Below, in pieces: positions 55,802 through 64,000 of a stretch of 64,000 nucleotides of DNA (within the stretch, counting starts at the first letter, position 1; every line of letters starts with the position of its first letter). The notes under the pieces were generated by a model. It made no database searches. It saw only the letters and a list, made by a program, of their open reading frames with translations, and was not told where the DNA came from. The stretch is from Ornithodoros turicata (Eukaryota > Arthropoda > Arachnida > Ixodida > Argasidae), in contig NC_088201.1 of the NCBI RefSeq assembly GCF_037126465.1, forward strand, positions 81,868,273 to 81,932,272. The letters run 5' to 3'. Position numbers and translations under genes: made by a program.

Positions 55802-56818
55802 TCAGCGCAGACGTGGCTTCAGCGTGCTGAGTAGGGCCAAGTAGCACCGCGAAGGGGGGGGGGGGAGCTCTTGGTAGCCTAGATGAGCAAGCCGGCGCCG
55901 GAGACTCGACCGGTGATCTTCGTACCGCTGGCAGTCAAAGAGTATGTGTGGCACGTCAGCTTCTACTTGGCACGTGGGGCAAAGAGGCGATGGATGCTGA
56001 CTCATCTTAAGGAGGAGGAGTGGAGTTCGTGCCACATTCAGCCGCAGCCGATGAAGCAACGATTCCTCTATGCATGAGATGCGGCTAGGCACAGCATATA
56101 TCATTAAAGGGTCAATGTATTTAGCGAAGGCATTGGTTCGTATAGCTTCTTGCTGAAACAGCTGTGTGCGGTTGGCAATGAAGCGGCGGATTTCCAGCTG
56201 GCACCTGGAGTGCGCAAGGGGAAGGACAGTTGGTTGCTCAGTGTCATGGGCTTGCCGAGCAAAAGCGTCAGCACGATCATGGCCTGAAATTCCGACATGG
56301 CTCGGAATCCATTGGAACACCACGCCGTGTCCCAGGGATACAAGTTCAGAGTGCAGGGCGATGATCGTGGTGTAGGTGTGACTGATGACTGCAGCAGAGT
56401 AAGAGGCCAGCGCCTCCAGAGCCACTTTACTGTCGGTGAGGATCGTCCAGGCCCTGGGCGCCAACGAGGAGACATGTCTCAAAGCGGCCAGTAGTGCGAA
56501 TGCCTCGGCCTCAGCAGAGGACATAAGAGGGAGCTTGAAGCCGTGCTCAGCTTCATCCTCTGTGATGCAGAAGGCAGCAGACGACACAACTAGAGAAACT
56601 GACGCATCGGTGTATACTTGGGTTCGATGCCGGTGGTCACTATAGATGTGGTGCCAGGTCAGCTCGCAGGCCACAGCTGTTGGCACAACCTTCTTTTTCC
56701 TAAGGCCCGGAATTGACGTTTGTACAGTGGGATAGTGAAGCGTCCACATGGGTGGCGCATAGGAGGGCCGGCCGGCGTCGAGGTTGATGTTGAGGGGATG
56801 TTGCTTCGTAAACGGCAA
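55802..56818 (-). CDS. LINE RNase H and zinc-knuckle portion
   Basis: A 338-codon open frame. RNase H catalytic residues are D71 (YTDAS), E103 or E105 (SAEAEA), D129 (LTDSK) and D184 (HDRAD), with IPSHVG at 171-176. A CPTC-type knuckle with later H and C (PLCPTCQ, PHILFDC) lies near the C-terminus. The RT thumb that should precede it is in another frame (56659-57153). It would degrade RNA in the cDNA hybrid if made, but the RT is dead. The C-terminus is complete to a stop. Confidence 0.85.
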   Translation of the reverse strand: MPFTKQHPLNINLDAGRPSYAPPMWTLHYPTVQTSIPGLRKKKVVPTAVACELTWHHIYSDHRHRTQVYTDASVSLVVSSAAFCITEDEAEHGFKLPLMSSAEAEAFALLAALRHVSSLAPRAWTILTDSKVALEALASYSAAVISHTYTTIIALHSELVSLGHGVVFQWIPSHVGISGHDRADAFARQAHDTEQPTVLPLAHSRCQLEIRRFIANRTQLFQQEAIRTNAFAKYIDPLMIYAVPSRISCIEESLLHRLRLNVARTPLLLLKMSQHPSPLCPTCQVEADVPHILFDCQRYEDHRSSLRRRLAHLGYQELPPPPSRCYLALLSTLKPRLR

Positions 56819-58440
56819 ATAGCTTGACCGAATGCAGATGCGGGATAACGTTGTGCAATGTCACAGAGGTAATGGGCTGGATGGCGGACAAGATAGCGTG
56901 TGTACGCGTGTAAGGCGACGCTATCGCGAAGAATAAGCACCGATGGTTCGCGTGCCTCCGCCAAGACAGAGAAGGTTTCCGTTGTCTTTGGCACTCCCAA
57001 ACAGAGATGGAGGCTTCTGGCTTGAATAGTGAGCAAATCTCGCTCGTGAGTGTTGGAGATGCCATAAAGTACAGGCAGGCTATAGCGCATAACGCCAAGC
57101 AACAGGGAGCAGTGGACACGATGGAGGTCTGCCCCAGACAGGACGGGCCCCATGCGGATCTACAGAGGTGCCGGAGCACATTACAATAGATGCGGGCGCT
57201 AGCAGAGAGGGAGTTGATCTGCCGCGACCATGTCAGTCCCCTATCAGTGGTTATGCCAAGAACAGATGATGCGAGACGTAGTTCAGCCTAAAGCCAGCCA
57301 CCAGTAGGGGGTATTTGGTGAAGGAGCGGCGCGTGAATGCCATAGCTACTGTCTTAGCCGGCAAGACAGACAACCCACGGTCAGTAAGATACGCCACAAT
57401 AAGGTCTAAGTCATGTTGTAGACGATGTTGGATGGCATCACGGTGCCCTGCAGAGGTCCATATGTAAATGTCATCAGCATAGAGCAGTTGGCACTGTCAC
57501 CATCTGCTGTGCGCACGAACAGAGACCTGTCAGAGAGGAAGTCTTGCAACCAGGCAAGGGTACAGCTGCCCACACCAGCTTCTTGAAGCGATGCGACAAC
57601 AACATTATGGAGGACACTGTCGTATGCTTTCGCTACATTGAGAAAGACAGCGGCCGTTAGGAGCCCATCAAACTTTGCTCGCTGGATGGAAGAGACAAGG
57701 TTGATGACATTGTCAATCGCGGACCGCGCTTGCCGGAAATCAGCCATAGCTTCAGGAAACAATCGGGTGCTCTCAAAATACCAGTTCAATCGTGCGGATT
57801 TCATCCGTTCCATAACCTTCCCGACACAGCTGGTGAGTGCGATTGGGCGAAAGGCATCAATGGCGTGTGGAGACTTGCCTGGCTTCAGGAGCGGCACTAT
57901 CATTACATTCTTCCATCCTGCTGGGAAAACACCATCCCGCCAACAATTATTGTAGAGCCTAAGGAGGGCGTGTCGGCCATGGAAGGGTAGATTTTGGAGG
58001 GCCTTGTACGTAATGCAGTCAGGCCCAGGAGAAGTGTGAGGGGGTGATTTCGTTAGGGCAGCCTCCAACTCCATGAAGCAAAACGGAACATCCAGACATT
58101 GCTCCTGCGAGGATTTCAGGACGACCGGAATGGCACGAGCTGACGATCCCTGCGACATCGAAGCTGTCGTTAGACGGGCGCAGTATTCGTTTGCAACGTC
58201 GATTTCCGAACGTGCGGTTGCTAGCGCGAGTGCTTGAAAAGGGCGCCGTTGAGCAACAGGTGTGGAGAGTGCCCTGAGTGTGCTCCATATTCTGAAAAGT
58301 GGCGGTCGCGGAGACAAAGAGCTCGCGAAGAGCCGCCAGCGGTTTCTTGCAAGGGTGGCCAGGTGTCTCTGTATGGCCTTCTGAATGCGTCGTGCTTCAG
58401 TGATGTGACACGGGAGACCGGAACGACGAGCTTTCCGTTC
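56819..58440 (-). pseudogene. LINE reverse transcriptase, inactivated
   Basis: The pre-RT region (RNRWRLFASSLSPRPPLFRI) starts near 58360. RT fingers follow: PGPDCITYKALQNL, GWKNVMIVPLLKPGKSP and RPIALTSCVGKVMERM. Motif A reads FLNVAKAYD (about 57648-57622); the catalytic Asp that is normally the third residue is Asn. Motif B (PQG) is missing between RTADGDS and the active site. Motif C (YADD) is intact but in another frame (about 57486-57475). Further frameshifts break the thumb (56659-57179). Confidence 0.85.
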
Positions 58441-58545
58441 AGCCCGACTTGATTACTTGTAACCAAATTGCTTCCCAAGAGTGGGTCTATTCGTGTATTG
58501 CATATTGACTGTCTTCAGTCAACAAGAGGCAATGTAATATATGTT

Positions 58546-60803
58546 CTTGAGCAGCATCATTGTTGCCACACCTTTTGATAACAGGCGTTCAGGGTCATGG
58601 TGCTTGTACATTCCCTGCCATTCTTCTCCCATGAAGGAATTCTGTAACCGCATAACTCTGATTGATAGTAAGTCAAGGAACTCTTTGACAATTGGAACTG
58701 GGAGTGCATTAAGCCTGTTACTCCATTCAAATCAACATGTTCAACCACTCCATTTTCCATGAATATTAGCGTGTCTGAGAACACTATGGTTCCTACCTGG
58801 CCTAATTTCCCTCAGCGAAAAATCCCGCCTTTTCTGGCCAATGACTCTAATTACAATGTACTACAGGACGGCACATCTATACAGACCCCCATGCGTCCAT
58901 ATATTATTTCGGTACCCAATATCCGTTTGGCTGATCCATCCTACCATGTGGTCTCCTTCTTATGATCTCGTTCACGCGTACTTAACGATTGCTCGACCGA
59001 CGTTTGACATCCAGCCTGTGGCTAGCCCAAGCGCCATGAGGCAGTCAATTCGCACAGTTGTGCATTCAGGGCACGCTAACGACAGCCTCTAAAAAGGGGG
59101 ACCAACCATGGCATCGATAAATACCAGACAGAAATTAGCAGCACTACATGATTTCTGAGCTAGAGAAGAACACTTTTCAACGTCTCAGATCGTTAGACAG
59201 CGATTTGAACAGTTCATATGGATATTAATGACTAGTAGAGTGAATTGCAGGATCGATGCGCAAAATAAGGTAATGATTTAATCACAGTCTGCTGGCGATG
59301 TGACCTAAGGACACATTCAGGGATGCCATAACGAGAGATTACGAAGGTTGATTATGGATTATAGATTGGGTGCAGGTCGAACGCTGGAAGGGGCTTAGAT
59401 AAACTGCTGTACGCGTTGCCGTCGTGAAATGTGTTTCATGAGACACTGATAAGAAGACATACCGGTTCAGGCTATATATCACAACGTGTGTAATGGTATC
59501 ACACGTCAGGTGCGTTCGATTATACATGCACTACGTGGGTGATTCAACGCGATGAGACAAGGGTATGGTCCATGATTTGTGAAGTTGGCCCCAGAGTTGG
59601 TGCAGACTGCCGTTATGTTTTTGCCAGCGCGTGTTGGGCAGCTTTTCCAGTGTGTGCAATATGTCTACTCCCTGATATGTGATTAGGAAAAGCTACTGGT
59701 TCAGGAACATCCGACTCCCTGCTGTCCAAATGCTGCAGTGTAGCAAACACATTCAATTCGTGAACTGGCACGACGCTCGTAGGTGTAATTGCGGTTGCAT
59801 TGAGCGCAAGCGAAAAGAGCTTATGTCTGCGGGGTTTCCTTCCGCCATTGCAAGATTCAGTGGCCGAAGCGTGGAAGAAACGACGTCGGTCAGCTATGTT
59901 ATTTGCGTGTTTTTGAAATATTTTAATCGCCTTTCATCCATTCACCCCCCCTTCCCCCCCTCGAGAATCTCTGTTGCTCGGCAACTCGTGTTATCTCACA
60001 TAATCAATGAGCACGGCATATCCTATTCAGCACACAGCTCCAAAGACACGACCGTAAACAGGAAGTCTAGCCAACACGTCGACGCATAAAAATAGACAAA
60101 ATAAAAACTTAAACAAGGGAACACTTTGTTTATAATCAGAAGCGGCACGCGCATTGCAAAGGCGTCATTAGCTGATTAATTAGGGACTTCGTTCTTACAC
60201 AACCAATCGCATTAATAAGCCAAAGTGTCGAATAATATCCAATTAAGTCACCGCCTCTTCGATAATTCACCGATACGGGAACCAACCGCGCAACTTGCAC
60301 CGAACCAGGTATAGTAGAGGCACAAAGCACCAACAACCTTACGCAAGATTCTGACGCAAGGGTGCTCTCTGCATTTAATAATGCACCTGCAGCGCACCGA
60401 TAAATCCCTGAGTCACGAGCGGGCCTTGACGAGGTCTAAGGGTCATCGCCTGGCTGTAGTGAAAAAAGAAATTAATGAACGTCCGTGCCTATCTATGGGG
60501 CCTAGGTATTAGTTGGCATCGTATACAGAGCTTTTTGAAGAGTGAAATTCGTTACGGGCACAGGGTGCATACGCATCGGGAGGAGTGAAAGTGAAACGAA
60601 AGGAAACGTTTCGTAGGATTCCTTAATACAAGGTGAATGGGAGGAATAATACTTGAAGAGAACAAGGAGGGGTGCTGCGGGAGAAAACTGTGAGCGAGTT
60701 CGAAAACGGCTAGCTAAAGAGTCGGGTTCTGCTTTGATGTGGACGTTGAAAATGCAACACATCGCCCACAACATTACCTCGTCGAGACTGGCGAATGTTT
60801 CAG
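58546..60803. other. Unassigned DNA
   Basis: No gene is supported. The longest frame (136 codons, 59679-60089) has a segment CGCIERKRKELMSAGFPSAI that faintly recalls retroelement linkers, but this is not enough to call. C-runs lie at about 59945-59960. Confidence 0.35.
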
Positions 60804-61364
60804 TCTTAAGCGATAACCGCATACGACGATTTCTCGACGGAAAAACGGCCAACTTTCCCACAGGCACGACAACTCGACGGAAAAACGGCGGGACGAACCG
60901 CATGCACAGATTTCCACTGCGGCGGATGGTGGCGCCCCAGCGGGCGTTTCGTTAGTCCGTGTTAAATTTTGACTTCAAATTAACTGATCAATATTTTGCT
61001 ACACATAGAAAAGTTATAGTGGCGTACAGAAGAAGTTCATGCGGTCAAAGCATATTTACGAAGCAAGCGCTACAAAGGCGCCCTCAGACAGCAGCGGGCG
61101 GGCGACAGCATGCTTCCCAGTTCCCAGTTTGGTCATACCGGCATCCGAAATGCCCGCCACGTCCGCTCGTGGAACGATAGCGCGTGGAGCGGTCCTATTG
61201 GCAGCCGTCGAGCGGCCGCTTCCGCTTTTCGCCGGATTTTTCTGTCCACCGCTGTCGTCGAGAAATCGGTGATGTTCCCATTGCTCGCGTCGGCTCATCG
61301 GAAAAACGGTGACGGTGGCCGGTTTTCCGTCGAGAAATCGTTGTATGCGGTTACCGCTTTAATC
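60804..61364. mobile_element. 561-bp TIR element
   Basis: Inverted ends TCTTAAGCGATAACCGCATA and (inward from the right) GATTAAAGCGGTAACCGCAT, continuing through GATTTCTCGACGGAAAA. TTTCAG flanks both sides (60798-60803 and 61365-61370). Superfamily not assigned. Repeated CGGAAAAACGG motifs occur inside. Confidence 0.6.
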
Positions 61365-61557
61365 TTTCAGCAATTAATTAAGGGAATTTAGCAAAAACGT
61401 CCGGGATAAGTGCTATATACCCAAATAATCAGGAACACATTAACGCCATGACCACGTGTGAGTTTACTACCTTTGTTCACTTGATATTCATTTGATTTCG
61501 CGCCTTAGCTCGCGAGACATCTGTAATAAATGAGCGATGCCACGTGACGTTAAACTA
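61365..61557. other. Short unassigned gap
   Basis: Nothing recognisable. Confidence 0.3.
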
Positions 61558-61628
61558 GGGGGGGGGGCGATCTATTTATTTTGACAGGAAAAGTGAACAG
61601 AAAGGATGGCTTGCTATTGCTTTATGGA
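61558..61628 (-). mobile_element. Poly(C)-tailed LINE 3'-end fragment
   Basis: G10 (61558-61567) is followed by CGATCTATTTATT, AGTGAACAGAAAGGATGG and CTTGCTATTGC. The last part resembles the sequence next to the poly(C) end of 55570-58511 (GGCTTGCTATTCCC). Confidence 0.4.
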
Positions 61629-61714
61629 GAAGACCGAGAGACACGGACACAGAAGACGACACACGCATTGCGTGTGTCCCCCCCCCCCTTCTGTGTCCGT
61701 GTCTCTCGGTCTTC
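61629..61714. repeat. Perfect 27-bp-arm hairpin
   Basis: GAAGACCGAGAGACACGGAC and ACAGAAG (61629-61655) is perfectly inverted at 61688-61714. The loop is 32 bases, with an internal ACACGCATTGCGTGTGT palindrome and C-run. Confidence 0.85.
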
Positions 61715-63325
61715 TTCATGGATCTGCACCAGCTAGCCTGCACCCTTTGCATTGTTTCATTGCTATGACTTGCTGACTTATGTGTCTAAGTCTCGAACTA
61801 GTGTAAACGTCAACAAGGTTTTCCTGAACTTGTGGAAGCACTGGTTGCCACAATTTGAACATCACCATCTTGGTGACATTATCTGTTACCATCGTTGCAA
61901 GCAACTCCACACAAAATAGTTGAGAACGTCAGTTCCAAGCAACTGCTCTTGTCTCTAATAAAAATGATGTATTTTATCAACACCTTTGATTGCAATAATG
62001 TAGCGTTGCGGTCTTATTGGACAAAATCGTACGGACAACACTCAATGATCCGTGGTCCATTCCACGATCTTCAGGACGCTACTTCGGCACCCTTACTACT
62101 CTTCGCACTCGTACCTGCGTCGACTTTGCGAAACGCGGTTTTCATCCTAGAGGTGAATTTTCTTTATTAATATTCCAGTGGACACCACAAACTGATCTCA
62201 TACATCGCTCTGCACAAATTACAGTTGGCACTTGACTTTTGCAAGTGGTAAGGGCGGGGGACTCCATGAAAATCAAAATCCGCGACTAACATCAAGCCTA
62301 CTTTAAGAACAATCATACTGGCTGCGGCAATGGCCCATCCGTAATGGATAAAGCAACAACGGTTGTGGTGGAGGCTTGGAAACCGTCGAAGGCATCAAGG
62401 TGCCCCATCTCGTAAACTATATTCCACGCACACAAGCATTGCGGGAAAATTATTAGCCTTAGAGCAAGCGCAAAGACACACACATAACCATTGCACATTC
62501 TAACCGCCTCATTTATTGGATCCTGGGGCCGGAGTGGAAGGGGTAAGGTAGACACTCGCGAATGATCAAATTCGGGAACGCCAAGGCCCAACCGTATAAG
62601 TGCAGGGAAAGTTTCCAAACAACCTGTTACGGCTTCACTCTGAGGTGGCGCGGGAACCACGCTATCCAAACGGGAGGTTTAACCAGCATCCTCTGAGAGA
62701 ATACCCATCAGGTCATTTGTGTATCACGAAAAGCGTTCCCCTCCGTGGGGCCTGAGTGCTCAAGAAAGCGGCACGGGTATTGCAAACGAGCAACTTGTAG
62801 CACAGAAGAGGTTATGACCACAATTAGATGGCGAGATCTTCACCGCCTTCACTTTCGTTGGTCCTTTCTTGATTTGTTGCATTATTCGTACGCATGTTCC
62901 GAGCGTTCTCCTCGCCGTTTCTCATCAGTGCATTACTGAAGCGCCCCACTGCCGTGCGTGCTACACAGAGTACGGCTGTTTCGCTGAGAACGTTAGCGTG
63001 TTCATCCTGATCTATACTGCTGCCAGACCAGAGTCATGAATGCGTACACGTACAGTTTAATACATTCCAGCAGCGTTCTTCCAAAGTCATTAGTATAAAG
63101 GATGTCGCCGTGCAAAAAAATAATAATAACAATATTGTTAGTAAAATCCATTTTGAATACGTTCCTACTATTTTGTAAAAACATACCGTTACCGCATCAC
63201 ATAGTCATGACCAACGAGCACTTGGAATGATATCCGTCTCTCTTCCTGTTGTTGAAGATAGATCGAAGGCGTAGCCTTTTCTGTATTACTTGACATATAC
63301 GCGCATGAAAGTATCCGCACACATA
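61715..63325. other. Unassigned DNA
   Basis: No gene or repeat was recognised. Frames are under 120 codons with no domain. Confidence 0.4.
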
Positions 63326-63561
63326 CACTGTTAAAATAGAACTTCACCACATCACGCTATTAGTCAACCACCATTCCGAATCATATCATTCTGTGTCATG
63401 ATTCGTTCAAAACAGGGAGAGGAGCCTATCTGGGACATGCATAATGTGTCAATGCAGATAGGCACCTACTCCCATTTTCAGCAAATAAGGACACAGAATG
63501 ATATCATTCGGAATGATGGTTGGCTACGAGCGTGCTATGTGGTGAAGTTCTGTTTTAAGTG
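63326..63561. mobile_element. Palindromic MITE (family P), diverged copy
   Basis: TA at 63324-63325 and 63562-63563; ends CACTGTTAAAATAGAACTTC and (inward) CACTTAAAACAGAACTTCAC. Inner landmarks such as CCAACCACCATTCCGAAT and GATAGGC match the family. 236 bp. Confidence 0.75.
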
Positions 63562-63588
63562 TACACGAAAAGTGTTGCGAAATTGGTG

Positions 63589-63686
63589 TACGCCCCCTCG
63601 TCCTCAGCAAATCAGGAGACAGAGGGATATCGTGAATGCGGGTTGCCCTTGCGCGTGTTATGTGGTTAGATCTTCTTTTTACAGTG
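63589..63686. mobile_element. Half copy of a family P MITE
   Basis: GGTGTACGCCCCCTCGTCC, CAGCAAATCAGGAGACAG, GCGTGTTATGTGGTTAG and TTTTTACAGTG follow the order of the right arm of family P. The right end is bordered by TA at 63687-63688. The left arm is missing. Confidence 0.6.
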
Positions 63687-64000
63687 TAGGAAAACCAAAA
63701 AAGCAAATAAAGGAAATGAAAACAAAACATTAAAGTTGAAAGCAGGGGTTCCCAAAACGATCACAACATATGGAAGACAACCAAAGGCAGTGAAATATGC
63801 CCTACCTACTACTACCACTAAGCGCTCCTGCCTCTTCGGAGTTGAAGGACTTCAGGCAGCTGATGAAATGCAGTCCCATATATGAAAGCCTGTACGCTAC
63901 TCAACAGTGGTTTCATAGTTTTTATCTTTTTATCGCTTGTGTTGACCGTACTTGTCCCAAAGTGTCGACATTCCCGGAGTTGAGGACCGCTGTAAAACTG
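63687..64000. other. Unassigned DNA
   Basis: Nothing recognisable. Confidence 0.3.

Larger units (their letters stand above)
55570..58511 (-). mobile_element. RNase H-bearing LINE, dead, poly(C) 3' end
   Basis: About 2.9 kb on the minus strand, 5'-truncated. It ends in 11 C residues (G in plus, 55570-55580) preceded in element orientation by AAACATAT. The flanks share TCTTCAGT (55560-55567 and 58512-58519). The domain order is RT then RNase H then zinc knuckle. It is a different family from 10917-13395 but of the same general group. Confidence 0.85.
54962..58545. mobile_element. Foldback element (family F2) broken by a SINE and a LINE
   Basis: Left arm pieces 54962-55027 and 55325-55410 pair with the right arm 55415-55568. 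Matches include CTTACTGA, AACTGCAA/AACCGCAA, TTTCTCA-x-AGAGC, TGTTGAATACCAG and GTAACTAG. The right arm appears to continue after the LINE at 58512 (CTTCAGTCAACAAGAGGCAA resembles the complement of the outer left arm). If so, both retroelements landed in one older foldback. Confidence 0.55.

Noticed and set aside
59679..60089. 136-codon frame with a Penelope-like linker impression
   Set aside because: The similarity is too short to name a family, and no RT or GIY-YIG motif is near.

Overview
The window reads as intergenic or intronic DNA from a large, transposon-rich arthropod genome, most likely a chelicerate such as a tick. The evidence for this is indirect. There are almost no long open frames, and the long ones that exist are transposon proteins. 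There are tRNA-derived SINEs with a GGTTCGAATCC B box, a D,D34D mariner, two RNase H-bearing LINEs, a LINE tail of (GAATCT)n type, hAT, Tc1/mariner-like and TTAA-flanked miniature elements, and Myb/SANT-like and THAP-like fragments. No operon, bacterial promoter, rRNA, free-standing tRNA or CRISPR array was seen. Species identity cannot be read from the sequence.

Layout. 1-10 kb: a hAT-type MITE with a perfect 8-bp duplication (1749-2529), Myb/SANT-like and THAP-like fragments, a 1.3-kb TA-flanked element with ACACC/GGTGT subterminal palindromes (5004-6314), a palindromic MITE split by a SINE (6636-7092), an almost perfect 249-bp palindromic MITE (7733-7981) and a GC-rich hAT-like element. 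10.9-13.5 kb: a 2.5-kb RNase H LINE (minus strand) inside another copy of the palindromic MITE, with a perfect 12-bp target duplication. 13.5-24 kb: foldback DNA, a complete but dead mariner, SINEs, and a 1.07-kb foldback with a second element nested in it. 24-35 kb: a TTAA-flanked MITE, an RT-domain relic, two more foldbacks and a 2-kb relative of the 5-6.3 kb element. 35-46 kb: inverted LINE ends, a 2-kb TIR element with inverted coding duplicates, a second hAT MITE, and three minus-strand blocks that look like exons of an unidentified host gene (43112-43303, 43421-43581, 45409-45606). 46-54 kb: hairpins, another TIR element and a LINE tail. 54.9-58.5 kb: a foldback broken by a SINE and then by a second, dead RNase H LINE. 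58.5-64 kb: a TIR element, a long hairpin and two more palindromic-MITE copies.

There is no pathway here. The content is layers of mobile DNA, and several insertions can be ordered in time from nested target duplications. The most unusual points are: (i) the two RNase H LINEs end in poly(C) rather than poly(A), one with a duplication that fixes the boundary; (ii) a 249-bp palindromic MITE and a separate 1.3-2 kb element family share the terminal motif TACACTCTWAA with TA targets; (iii) an insertion can be verified by an empty paralogous site inside the same window.
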